NCBI GenBank assembly: GCA_947176965.1
Contig: CAMWSU010000005.1
Span: 1-64,000 of the forward strand
Source: an uncultured Lachnospiraceae bacterium
GTDB taxonomy: Bacteria > Bacillota > Clostridia > Lachnospirales > Lachnospiraceae
Length of the DNA: 64,000 nt
Direction of reading: 5' to 3'
The notes under the pieces: model-generated
Told to the model about the DNA's origin: nothing
The model's database searches: none
Seen by the model: only the letters and a program-made list of their open reading frames with translations
Position numbers and translations under genes: made by a program
Shown here: piece after piece, positions 7,713 to 15,735 of the stretch
How the letters are laid out: every line of letters begins with the position of its first letter
Numbering within the stretch: the stretch's first letter is position 1

Positions 7713-8891
7713 ATGAGCGAAACAGAAATCAAGGGAATGCTGCTTGAAAAATTTGAGGAATTGTTTGGGGATACCGACGGAGTGAAAGTGTATTTTGCAC
7801 CGGGACGGGTGAATCTGATCGGTGAGCATACCGATTACAACGGCGGTCATGTATTTCCGTGCGCGCTGACGATCGGAACGTATGCGGCAGCAAGAAAACG
7901 GACGGATAAAAAGCTGCGGCTTTACTCGATCAACTTTGAGAAGAGCGGTGTAATGGAGTCTGATGTTGAGAAGCTGGAAGCTTCAAAAGAGGCGGGTTGG
8001 ACAAACTACCCGAAGGGCGTGATGTGGGCGTTTTCTCTGCGCGGCATGCAGATGGACTGCGGTCTGGACATGGTTCTTTACGGCAATATCCCGAACGGTT
8101 CCGGTTTATCCTCCTCCGCATCGCTGGAGGTGCTGACGGGATATATCCTGCGCGATCTGTACGGCTTTACCGTGACGAATGTTGAGCTTGCGCAGATCGG
8201 ACAGTATTCCGAGAACAATTTTAACGGCTGCAACTGCGGCATCATGGATCAGTTTGCGTCGTCGATGGGAAAAAAGAATCATGCGATCTTCTTAAATACC
8301 GCCGATCTTTCTTATGAGTATGCACCGCTTGCGCTCGGTGATGCGAAGATCGTCGTGACAAATTCCAAGGTGAAGCACAGCCTTGTGGATTCTAAATATA
8401 ATGAGCGCCGCAGCGAGTGTGAGAAAGCGCTTGAGGAGCTTCAGAGCGTGGTGAAGATAGGCGGACTCGGCGACCTGACCGAGGAGGAATTTGAGGCGAA
8501 TAAGTCCGCCATTGCGGACGACATCCGCAGGAAGCGCGCAAAGCATGCGGTATATGAGAATCAGAGAACGCTCCGCGCCGTGGAAGCGTTAAAAAATAAC
8601 GAGCTGGCATTATTCGGAAAGCTGATGAACGAATCCCATGTGTCTCTCAGAGATGATTATGAGGTATCCTGCGAGGAGATCGATCTTCTTGTGGCGGAGG
8701 CTTGGAAGGTGGACGGCGTGATCGGCTCGCGCATCACCGGAGGCGGCTTCGGCGGCTGTACGGTCAGCCTTGTAAAGGACGAGGCGATCGGGGAGTTTCA
8801 GGAAAAGGTCGGCGCGGCTTATGAGAAGCAGTTTGGCATCCAAGCGGATTTTTACGTTGTGGAGATCGGCGACGGACCGAGAACGCTGTAA
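7713..8891 (+). CDS. galK: galactokinase
   Basis: This 392-residue GHMP-family kinase phosphorylates alpha-D-galactose at O1 with ATP, the first committed step of the Leloir pathway. The galactokinase signature GRVNLIGEHTDYNGG is at residues 31-45. The ATP-binding GHMP motif PNGSGLSSSAS is at about 130, and the C-terminal GGGFGGCTVSLV is near 345. Length is normal. GAAGG precedes the ATG. galT follows 48 bp downstream, so the two are co-transcribed. No galE or galM is in the window, so the epimerase must be elsewhere. Confidence 0.98.
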   Translation: MSETEIKGMLLEKFEELFGDTDGVKVYFAPGRVNLIGEHTDYNGGHVFPCALTIGTYAAARKRTDKKLRLYSINFEKSGVMESDVEKLEASKEAGWTNYPKGVMWAFSLRGMQMDCGLDMVLYGNIPNGSGLSSSASLEVLTGYILRDLYGFTVTNVELAQIGQYSENNFNGCNCGIMDQFASSMGKKNHAIFLNTADLSYEYAPLALGDAKIVVTNSKVKHSLVDSKYNERRSECEKALEELQSVVKIGGLGDLTEEEFEANKSAIADDIRRKRAKHAVYENQRTLRAVEALKNNELALFGKLMNESHVSLRDDYEVSCEEIDLLVAEAWKVDGVIGSRITGGGFGGCTVSLVKDEAIGEFQEKVGAAYEKQFGIQADFYVVEIGDGPRTL

Positions 8892-8939
8892 ACAGAAATA
8901 GGCAGTTAAATGCTCGAAAAGAAAAGGGGGAAACATGTC

Positions 8940-10442
8940 ATGTCAGTTGAAAAAAATATAAGAAGACTCGTTGTATACGGATTACAGACGGGTTTGATCG
9001 AGCAGGAGGATGCGGTCTATACCACGAATCGTCTTTTAGAAATACTGGAACTGGACGGCTTGGAGGATTGTGAGGAAGCGATCGCGATGTCCGAGGACGA
9101 GCTGGAGAGCGTCCTGAACGAACTGCTGGACTACGCGTATGAGCACGGTGTCTTAAAAGAGAACAGCATCGTTTACCGCGACCTGTTTGACACGAAGCTG
9201 ATGGGCGCGTTAGTGCCGCGGCCGTCCGAGGTCATCCGGCGTTTTGAGGAGTTAAAGAAAGAAGACGCGAAGGCGGCGACGGATTATTTTTATAAACTGA
9301 GTCAGGATACGGATTATATCCGCCGTTATCGGATCAAAAAGGACAAAAAATGGATCGCGCCGACAGAGTACGGGGACTTGGATATTACGATCAATCTTTC
9401 CAAACCGGAAAAGGATCCGAAAGCGATCGCAGCGGCAAAGCTTGCGAAACAGAGCGGTTATCCGAAGTGTCTGCTCTGTGTGGAAAACGAGGGGTATGCG
9501 GGACGCGTGAATCATCCGGCGCGTCAGAATCACAGAATCATTCCGGTGACGATCAACGGCAGTCAGTGGGGATTCCAGTATTCGCCGTATGTATACTATA
9601 ACGAGCACTGCATTGTATTTAATTCCCAGCATGTGCCGATGAAGATTGAACATGCGACGTTCTGCAAGATGTTCGATTTCGTAAAGCAGTTTCCGCATTA
9701 TATTGTCGGCTCGAATGCCGATCTGCCGATCGTCGGCGGTTCTATTTTGAGCCATGATCATTTTCAGGGCGGCAATTATGATTTTGCCATGGCGAAAGCG
9801 CCGATCGAGCGCAGCTTTACCGTGAAAGGCTTTGAGGATGTGGAGGCGGGGATCGTCAAGTGGCCGATGTCCGTGATTCGGATTAAGAGCGCTGACAGCG
9901 ACAGGCTGATTGCGCTTGCAGACCATGTGCTGGAAGTATGGCGCGGCTATACGGACGAGTCCGTATTCATTTTTGCCGAGACCGACGGGGAGCCGCACAA
10001 TACGATCACGCCGATCGCACGCTGCCGTGACGGTGTTTATGAGCTGGATCTGGTGCTGCGCAACAATATTACGACCGAGGAGCATCCGCTCGGTGTTTAT
10101 CATCCGCATGCGGAGCTGCATCACATCAAAAAAGAAAATATCGGTCTGATCGAGGTAATGGGACTTGCAATCCTGCCGTCCCGCTTGGTGTCCGAGTTAG
10201 AGCAGCTTTCCGACGCGATTGTCAATAAAAAAGACATTCGAGCAAATGAGGCGATCGAGAAGCATGCGGACTGGGTGGAGGAATTTTTGCCGAAATATGA
10301 CAAGATAGATGACACGAATGTCATGAAAATCCTTCAGGATGAGATCGGACTTGTATTTTCCAAGGTGCTTGAGCATGCCGGCGTGTATAAGCGGGATGCG
10401 GAAGGGCAGGCGGCGTTTGACCGGTTCATCGCGGCGCTGTAA
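8940..10442 (+). CDS. galT: UDP-glucose--hexose-1-phosphate uridylyltransferase, class II
   Basis: This 500-residue enzyme exchanges galactose-1-phosphate and UDP-glucose. Its length and its N-terminus (IRRLVVYGLQTGLIEQEDAVYTTNRLL) mark the Firmicutes-type GalT, distinct from the 350-residue E. coli type. HDHFQGG at about residue 280 carries the histidine region expected around the uridylyl intermediate. I use the ATG at 8940, ten bases after AAAAGGGGG, rather than the track start at 8910. A terminator follows, closing the galKT unit. Confidence 0.97.
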   Translation: MSVEKNIRRLVVYGLQTGLIEQEDAVYTTNRLLEILELDGLEDCEEAIAMSEDELESVLNELLDYAYEHGVLKENSIVYRDLFDTKLMGALVPRPSEVIRRFEELKKEDAKAATDYFYKLSQDTDYIRRYRIKKDKKWIAPTEYGDLDITINLSKPEKDPKAIAAAKLAKQSGYPKCLLCVENEGYAGRVNHPARQNHRIIPVTINGSQWGFQYSPYVYYNEHCIVFNSQHVPMKIEHATFCKMFDFVKQFPHYIVGSNADLPIVGGSILSHDHFQGGNYDFAMAKAPIERSFTVKGFEDVEAGIVKWPMSVIRIKSADSDRLIALADHVLEVWRGYTDESVFIFAETDGEPHNTITPIARCRDGVYELDLVLRNNITTEEHPLGVYHPHAELHHIKKENIGLIEVMGLAILPSRLVSELEQLSDAIVNKKDIRANEAIEKHADWVEEFLPKYDKIDDTNVMKILQDEIGLVFSKVLEHAGVYKRDAEGQAAFDRFIAAL

Positions 10443-10486
10443 CAACATTTTTTATAAAAAAATAAATATTATCCCATAAAAAGACA

Positions 10487-10527
10487 ATCCCCTGTGCGTA
10501 TCTTAGATAGGTGCAGGGGATTTTGGC
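10487..10527 (+). terminator. terminator after galT
   Basis: AATCCCCTG pairs with CAGGGGATT over 9 bp. A further TATC/GATA stem sits inside, and TTTT follows. Confidence 0.7.
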
Positions 10528-10590
10528 TGTGTGATCGGGAAGAATATGGCTAAAAAGTCAATGAAACGAATACCAACGGGAGGGATTGGA

Positions 10591-12015
10591 ATGAAACGGC
10601 AGAAGGACAAAAAACGAAAGAAAGTATGGAAAAAGGCGGTCTGTATTGGTACGGCGGCGTTTTTGTGCTGTGCGATGCTGCCGGGCTGCGGCAAAGAGAA
10701 CGGAGCGCAGCAGGAACAGCGGGTGACGAACGGGGAAGCGAAAATACAGCAGGGACAGCGGACAGAAGGAGGAACGCAGGGAGCGGCCTCGGGGCAGCAG
10801 GAAGGCGGGGCACCGGAGATTCTGCAGGGGCAGCAGACCGCGGCGGAATATGTCAGGGCGGATATGTTGGATGAGACCCTGATGGAATCGACAAACGCGT
10901 TTGCCTTTCACTTTAGCGAGCGACTGAGCGCTGACGGGGAGAATTATTTCTTTTCTCCGTACAGCATCTGCTCTGCGTTAGCGGTGCTTGACAATGCGGC
11001 AGGGGGAGCGACGAAGGAACAGATAGAGGCAATGTTAGGCATTGGGGATCTTTCGCATTATAATCAGCAGTTGTCTTTTTACATGCAGAAACCGCAGCAT
11101 ACGCAGGCAAATGTCCAGAGCGCGAATTCTCTCTGGATCAATAAAAATTATCCGCTCGCAGATGCGGCGTATACGGACTATCTTCCGCTTGTTGGGTTTT
11201 ATTATGACGCCGAAATATGGAAGGCGGATTTCACGGGGGATCCGATCGGAACGCGGGATGAGATCAACCGATGGGTGGAAGAGCACACGGGCGGCATGAT
11301 TCCTCACTTTAAGGAGGAGGTTGACCCGCACACGGCGGTATCCATCATCAACGCGGTTTATTTTTATGGGGAATGGAGTTTCCCATTCGAGGCGAATGCG
11401 ACGTATGAACAGACCTTTCACGGACAGACGCAGGATGCGGATGTCCCCATGATGCATCAGGGGGAGCTGTATTTGCCGTATTACGAGAAGGGCGGTCTGT
11501 GCGGGATATCTGTGCCGTACGGAGACGGAAGTGTTGTCATGAATCTTCTTCTTCCTGCGGAGGATGCAGAGCAGAGTGCTGCCGAATTGTTCGGTGCAAT
11601 GAGTGATAAGGAAAAAAATGATTTTTTAATGACGCTGATGAACAGGGAATCCGCGCAGATATGGAGGCTGACAATTCCGAAATTTACGATGGACTATTCC
11701 GTTAGATATATGTCTCAGATTTTGGAGGAACTTGGCATGGAGAATGCGTTTTATCCCGGCTTGGCGGACTTCAGAGGGCTTGCGGATCCGGATATGACGG
11801 AGTTTCATGTTTCGGACGTAAGTCATGTGGCAAAGCTTGAGGTGGATGAGCTTGGAAGCCGCGCCGCAGCAGTGACGGAGATTGTCACAAAGGATTCGGC
11901 GGCGATGCTGTTGGACGATCCGGTCTCATTTGTTGCAGACCGTCCCTTCCTCTTTTTGATACAGGATAAGGAAACGGGAATGATCCTGTTTATGGGAGAG
12001 GTGCGGGATCTATAG
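10591..12015 (+). CDS. lipoprotein serpin (serine protease inhibitor)
   Basis: This 474-residue secreted lipoprotein has a signal peptide ending in the lipobox LPGC at about residue 33. A low-complexity Gln/Gly/Glu linker follows, then a complete serpin fold: NYFFSPYSICSALAVLDNAAGGAT, INAVYFYGEWSFPF, and a C-terminal DRPFLFLIQDKETGMILFMG. The hinge ELGSRAAAVTEIV has small residues at P14 and P12-P10, as needed for loop insertion, so an inhibitory mechanism is likely. The loop is about five residues longer than in antitrypsin, so P1 is uncertain. Gut bacteria use such serpins against host or competitor proteases. The start ATG at 10591 follows GGGAGGG. It is probably an operon with the next lipoprotein gene. 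Confidence 0.95.
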   Translation: MKRQKDKKRKKVWKKAVCIGTAAFLCCAMLPGCGKENGAQQEQRVTNGEAKIQQGQRTEGGTQGAASGQQEGGAPEILQGQQTAAEYVRADMLDETLMESTNAFAFHFSERLSADGENYFFSPYSICSALAVLDNAAGGATKEQIEAMLGIGDLSHYNQQLSFYMQKPQHTQANVQSANSLWINKNYPLADAAYTDYLPLVGFYYDAEIWKADFTGDPIGTRDEINRWVEEHTGGMIPHFKEEVDPHTAVSIINAVYFYGEWSFPFEANATYEQTFHGQTQDADVPMMHQGELYLPYYEKGGLCGISVPYGDGSVVMNLLLPAEDAEQSAAELFGAMSDKEKNDFLMTLMNRESAQIWRLTIPKFTMDYSVRYMSQILEELGMENAFYPGLADFRGLADPDMTEFHVSDVSHVAKLEVDELGSRAAAVTEIVTKDSAAMLLDDPVSFVADRPFLFLIQDKETGMILFMGEVRDL

Positions 12016-12069
12016 GTGGGATATGGGTCAAAAAACTTGATCGGAGGCAGGAAAGGAGAAAAAAGTAGT

Positions 12070-13077
12070 ATGAGAGCAAAGATGATAAAAAAAATAGCGG
12101 CGGTACTGATGGCGTTATGCATGATCATGGCGGCAGGATGCGGCGGGAAAGGCGGCGAGGAACCGTCGGACAGTGTGCCGAACGGCGATGCTGCGGATGC
12201 GAACGGTGGGGATGCGACCGTTTCAGACGGAATGGAAGGAGAGGATGACGGAACGAATGCGGGCGGCGGTGCGTCAGGCGCGGAAGAAGGTTCGAACGGT
12301 GAGGCCGGTTCCGGAATCGGGGCGGATGGAGAAAACCTGCCGGGAGAAACAATGACCCTGCGCATCGTGGACGGTGCGGAAAGCGGAAATCTTGTTTTGG
12401 CGGGCGACGGCGCGGGAGAGGTATATACCATGTCGATCGACGGCACGGATGTTTTCATTGACGGCACGTTATCCGATGCCTCCGTTTTGGAAGACGGAAT
12501 GCTGGCAGAGATTCGATATGGCGATATCATGGAAACCTGGCCGGCGCAGATTGGAAATGTAGAATCCGTCTCTGTCTATAGTAAGGGCACGCAGCAGAAT
12601 CCGCTGGGGCAGTACTATGATCTGTGCGGATTATATCTGCAGGTACTGAATGACCTTTGGGATGTGGACAGCGGCTTAAACGGCGGCGCGGCTTATGTGA
12701 GCGTTGATCTGTCGGAAGCGCCCGGAGATCTCTCGGAGGGAGAAAAAGCGGCGATCGCTTGGATTTTTGCCGGTGCGCATGGTGTAGATTCGCTCACGCT
12801 TTCCTATCAGGAGCTGGCGGAACAGGGATATTTGTCAGAGTACGGAGACTTTTCAGACGATGAGCATAAGATTTACGAGTGGCAGGATGGCGTTCTTTTT
12901 TCGATCACGGCAAGAACGAGCGGGCAGGATGAGTTCTATTCGCTTCCGGTTCTTCAATTTAATGCAGAGAAATGGCGTTCGCCGCTCGGGGCATATTTTT
13001 ATGAAGACTGTAAGGCGGTCTGGTCGGAGAGCGGCTCATGGAACAGCTATTCTGTCGGAGCGGAGGCAATTTCCTAA
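12070..13077 (+). CDS. lipoprotein of unknown function next to the serpin gene
   Basis: This is a 335-residue secreted lipoprotein: a basic N-terminus, a hydrophobic core and the lipobox MAAGC place the modified Cys at about residue 22. An acidic Gly/Glu/Asp-rich linker of about 65 residues leads to a folded domain beginning near TMTLRIVDGAESGNL. That domain has a beta-rich start (SIDGTDVFIDGTLSDASVLEDG) and a mixed C-terminal part. I do not recognise the family. The ATG at 12070 follows AAAGGAG; the track start at 12016 would misplace the signal peptide. It lies 54 bp behind the serpin gene with no terminator, suggesting a shared surface function. Confidence 0.8.
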   Translation: MRAKMIKKIAAVLMALCMIMAAGCGGKGGEEPSDSVPNGDAADANGGDATVSDGMEGEDDGTNAGGGASGAEEGSNGEAGSGIGADGENLPGETMTLRIVDGAESGNLVLAGDGAGEVYTMSIDGTDVFIDGTLSDASVLEDGMLAEIRYGDIMETWPAQIGNVESVSVYSKGTQQNPLGQYYDLCGLYLQVLNDLWDVDSGLNGGAAYVSVDLSEAPGDLSEGEKAAIAWIFAGAHGVDSLTLSYQELAEQGYLSEYGDFSDDEHKIYEWQDGVLFSITARTSGQDEFYSLPVLQFNAEKWRSPLGAYFYEDCKAVWSESGSWNSYSVGAEAIS

Positions 13078-13148
13078 AAGAATCGTGCACAATCCTCACC
13101 GGCAGAAGCAATTTCCGCGTACGGAATTAAAAATCTCCCTTTTCGGAA

Positions 13149-13177
13149 TTGTTTCCTCATTGAAAATAGATTATAAT
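13149..13177 (+). promoter_or_regulatory. sigma-A promoter of the GNAT gene
   Basis: TTGTTT, a 17-bp spacer and a perfect TATAAT lie 32 bp before the GNAT start, after a non-coding stretch. Confidence 0.65.
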
Positions 13178-13209
13178 CATACAGACAAGTCAATAAAGGG
13201 AGAACAAAA

Positions 13210-13698
13210 ATGGATATTGAATTTAGAAAAATAACAGAGTTCCCTCGCGGAACACTTACAACTCTTTTGAAAGACGGTTATTCTTTCGAACCGAAATTCG
13301 AGCGCGATTGGCATAAACAATGGCAAGAGTTTGACGACTTCTTTTATGATAACCCCCATATTGCTGAGGTTAGTGGGTTTATGACTGTCCTGGAAGGAAA
13401 GCCCATCGGGTTTGTTTCATGGGATCCAACAAATCTGCCTGAATCAACAGAAGTTGGACACAACTGTATATTAACGAAATACAAGGGAAACGGTTATGGG
13501 AAACGGCAGATGCGAGAGGCGGTTCAACGCATGATTGCGCAAGGGGCGAATAAGATAGTTGTTTGGACAAATGAAATATGTGTTCCCGCTCAACACACCT
13601 ATAAAAGTGCAGGCTTTCAATTTGTAAAAAAGAGTGAGGAAACATTTCACCCCGAATATGCAGGGCAAAGAATACATTACGAAATTGTAGTAAGCTGA
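13210..13698 (+). CDS. GNAT family N-acetyltransferase
   Basis: This 162-residue cytoplasmic acetyltransferase carries the acetyl-CoA binding motif A as ILTKYKGNGYGKRQMREAV at about residues 93-111. Strands follow at KIVVWTNE, and the usual YKSAGFQFVKK closes the domain. The target (a small molecule, antibiotic or protein) cannot be told from sequence. The start ATG follows AAAGGGAG, and a clear promoter lies just upstream, so it is its own transcription unit. It is more AT-rich than its neighbours, which may indicate acquisition. Confidence 0.88.
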   Translation: MDIEFRKITEFPRGTLTTLLKDGYSFEPKFERDWHKQWQEFDDFFYDNPHIAEVSGFMTVLEGKPIGFVSWDPTNLPESTEVGHNCILTKYKGNGYGKRQMREAVQRMIAQGANKIVVWTNEICVPAQHTYKSAGFQFVKKSEETFHPEYAGQRIHYEIVVS

Positions 13699-13780
13699 AT
13701 TCTTATTTGCAGAGTACTCAATAAGAACACTTTCCCGAAAAGGGAGTTAAATTTCAGTCGCAGGTGCATGGCAAACCGCG

Positions 13781-13809
13781 TAGCCAACCAGATAAATGTG
13801 TGATATAAT
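13781..13809 (+). promoter_or_regulatory. candidate promoter of the exonuclease gene
   Basis: TAGCCA, a 17-bp spacer and a perfect TATAAT. Transcription would start close to 13816, directly at the structured leader described next. Confidence 0.45.
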
Positions 13810-13810
13810 G

Positions 13811-13925
13811 ATTGGCGCCAGCGCCAATACCGAGCAAACGTCCGGCGAAGCCGGACAGTGGAGCGCGGAAGCGCGGGTTTGCGAGGAAGAAATCTTTGCT
13901 AAGGAAAAATCTTAAGCAAACCAGA
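13811..13925 (+). ncRNA. structured leader upstream of the exonuclease gene
   Basis: Several perfect inverted repeats follow one another: ATTGGCGC/GCGCCAAT; an outer stem GCAAAC/GTTTGC enclosing the hairpins GTCCGGC-gaa-GCCGGAC and GCGC-ggaa-GCGC; then TTTGCTAAG with CTTAAGCAAA. The middle set would form a three-way junction. I do not recognise a known riboswitch family. It could be a cis-regulatory RNA or an interspersed repeat. Confidence 0.4.
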
Positions 13926-13949
13926 ATAGATACCGGAGAGGAAAGCGCC

Positions 13950-14690
13950 ATGCAGTCAGCATATCTTGTGCTGGATATTGAGACGACCGGTCTCGACCCA
14001 AAAACGGAAAAGATCATAGAGATTGGTGCGGCGCGCGTGCGGGACGGGCAGGTGGTGGAGACGTATCAGACGTTTGTGAATCCTGCGCGGAAGCTCGCGG
14101 AGAGAATCGTGGAGTTGACCGGAATTACGGATGAAATGCTGCGCGATGCGCCCTATATCGAGACTGTGCTGCCTGCGTTTCTTGCGTTTGCGGGGGAGGA
14201 TCTGCTGCTCGGACACAGCGTGCGTTTTGACTATTCTTTCTTAAAACGGGCGGCGGTCAATCTAAAATACTCTTTTGAGAAAAAAGCGATCGACACGCTC
14301 AAGCTGGCAAGACTCTGCCTGCCGGATCTGCCCAGCCGCTCACTCGGCGCGCTCTGCGGGCATTATGAGATCACGCATACGGCGCACCGCGCGCTTGGCG
14401 ATGCGCTCGCCACGCACGTGCTGTATCAAAGGCTGTGTGCGCAGTTTGAGGCGGCTGATCAGGCACAGCCGTATGCGCTGACATACAAGGTAAAAAAAGA
14501 AGGGCCGATCACGCCTGCGCAGCGGGAGCGGCTCTTAAAAATGTTAGAATATTATCAGATCAATCCGCCCTGCGAGATCGACCGCATGACGAAAAATGAG
14601 GCGTCGCGCATGATGGACAAGTTGACGCTCGCCCACGGGAAAATGAAGCAGGCCATAACCGATGAAGTAGCCCAAAATCCCCCGGAATAA
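13950..14690 (+). CDS. DEDDh 3'-5' exonuclease, DnaQ/Pol III epsilon type
   Basis: This is a 246-residue exonuclease. ExoI is DIETTG with the first Asp and Glu. ExoII is LLGHSVRFD and ExoIII is HTAHRALGDALAT, giving the full D-E-D-H-D set for two metal ions. A C-terminal extension (ITPAQRERLLKMLEYYQI... MTKNEASRMMDKL) is a small helical module often fused to Firmicutes DnaQ-like nucleases. The track start at 13812 runs through the structured leader; the ATG at 13950 follows GGAGAGGAAAG and begins the fold at once. It is not the replicative PolC, so it acts as an accessory nuclease in repair or RNA/DNA turnover. Confidence 0.93.
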   Translation: MQSAYLVLDIETTGLDPKTEKIIEIGAARVRDGQVVETYQTFVNPARKLAERIVELTGITDEMLRDAPYIETVLPAFLAFAGEDLLLGHSVRFDYSFLKRAAVNLKYSFEKKAIDTLKLARLCLPDLPSRSLGALCGHYEITHTAHRALGDALATHVLYQRLCAQFEAADQAQPYALTYKVKKEGPITPAQRERLLKMLEYYQINPPCEIDRMTKNEASRMMDKLTLAHGKMKQAITDEVAQNPPE

Positions 14691-14708
14691 AAAAGTTCCG
14701 GGGCTTTC
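14680..14708 (+). terminator. terminator after the exonuclease gene
   Basis: CCCCGGAA and TTCCGGGG form an 8-bp stem spanning the end of the coding region and followed by CTTTCTT. It lies between convergent genes. Confidence 0.75.
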
Positions 14709-14724
14709 TTATGATGCCGCCGCA

Positions 14725-15345
14725 TTACTGTTCCGCCTCATCCAATATGCGCAGGATCGGCTGACGCATGATCGAGAGCAGGCTGTCAGCGGTTTCGCGC
14801 AGTTTTGCTATCTTGTCATAAGCACCCTCCCTGCGGTAAATGTCCGCGAGCGTGCGGTAGGTCGCGCTGATGTCCGTGCGCGTCCCGATACAGAATTCCA
14901 TGATAGAGACCGCCTCTTGTTCGCGGTCCGCCTTTAAGAGCAGATCAGCCCATTTCTGCATGGTGCGCACGAGCAGCGTATAATTTTCGTCATATTCGGT
15001 CAGGAGCGTAATATTCGGCGCGCCGTAAGTCAGCTTTAAGTCCGTGTTGCTGATGCCGGTCAGGTTGACCGCTTTTTTCTCACGGAAACCGTTTAAGATG
15101 CGGTGACATTCGACAACTGCGTCCGCTAAAGCCGGATCGTTCGGAACAAACGAAAACGGAAGCGCATCATAGGGGATCTCGACAAAGATGAGTCCGTCGA
15201 GCGGCTGTTTGCGCGTGCGGTCGGCAAGTGCCTCTCTTTCCCAAAAATCATGCTCCGCCCGCTCTCCCTTTTTGCGGGAACGGACAATGGCAAAAGACAG
15301 CCAGATACAAAACAGGATTAAACTTGCAAACAGAGGTATTTTCAT
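14725..15345 (-). CDS. membrane-anchored protein with helical repeat-like C-terminus
   Basis: This is a 206-residue protein with one N-terminal transmembrane helix (FASLILFCIWLSFAIV) followed by RSRKK. The short N-terminus would therefore be outside and the bulk in the cytoplasm by the positive-inside rule. Residues about 125-200 form paired helices (MQKWADLLLKADREQEAVSIMEFC... TYRTLADIYRREGAYDKIAKL) that look like TPR repeats. I do not recognise a named family. It is transcribed divergently from a 36-codon ORF 56 bp away. Confidence 0.75.
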   Translation of the reverse strand: MKIPLFASLILFCIWLSFAIVRSRKKGERAEHDFWEREALADRTRKQPLDGLIFVEIPYDALPFSFVPNDPALADAVVECHRILNGFREKKAVNLTGISNTDLKLTYGAPNITLLTEYDENYTLLVRTMQKWADLLLKADREQEAVSIMEFCIGTRTDISATYRTLADIYRREGAYDKIAKLRETADSLLSIMRQPILRILDEAEQ

Positions 15346-15401
15346 TTATAATATCCTTTCAGTAGACAAAGCTTTTTCGTGCATAAGGAGCGTGCATATT
15401 T

Positions 15402-15512
15402 ATGTTTAATATCTATAGCAGAAAAACAAGAAAAAAAATATCCGCCATCATTATTATCGTGCTGGTTGCCGCTATGGTAGGAACAACCGTGCTTGCCGCG
15501 CTGCTGACCTGA
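15402..15512 (+). CDS. 36-residue single-pass membrane miniprotein
   Basis: This ORF is not in the supplied track because it is short. ATG at 15402 follows AAGGAG by eleven bases and reads MFNIYSRKTRKKISAIIIIV and on to VLAALLT before TGA. A basic N-terminus (SRKTRKK) is followed by about 20 strongly hydrophobic residues. The layout resembles Firmicutes miniproteins such as the stressosome-linked Prli42 and DUF4044 proteins, but the similarity is only in architecture. Good ribosome site, clean topology and isolated location support real coding. Confidence 0.6.
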   Translation: MFNIYSRKTRKKISAIIIIVLVAAMVGTTVLAALLT

Positions 15513-15590
15513 TCAGGGTGCTGTTCATTCGATCAGGAATCTTTGATTCACGATCGGCATTCGCCGCTCGCCGAATGAGCCGGCTCATTC
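15508..15590. repeat. palindrome-dense intergenic segment
   Basis: Within 83 bp lie CTGATC...GATCAG, GAATC-ttt-GATTC, ATTCG...CGAAT and the perfect 18-bp palindrome GAATGAGCCGGCTCATTC (15573-15590). It follows the 36-codon ORF. It could terminate that transcript, though no T tail is seen, or bind a dimeric regulator. Confidence 0.4.
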
Positions 15591-15735
15591 TATCATATTC
15601 GCAGCGGGCGGGTCATATATTGATAATGGCGCAGAACAAGCTGTTTCTGTTTAGGCACATTCCTATTGTATGTCAGGAATGGGTTCTTTTCAAGTTCAAG
15701 TTTGCAGGTTATTGAAAGGCATGAGGATGATCGTT

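Noticed and set aside
9252-10124. 290-aa minus-strand ORF inside galT
   Set aside because: Antisense shadow: Arg/His/Ile-rich composition, no domain, no ribosome site, and galT is certain in this place.
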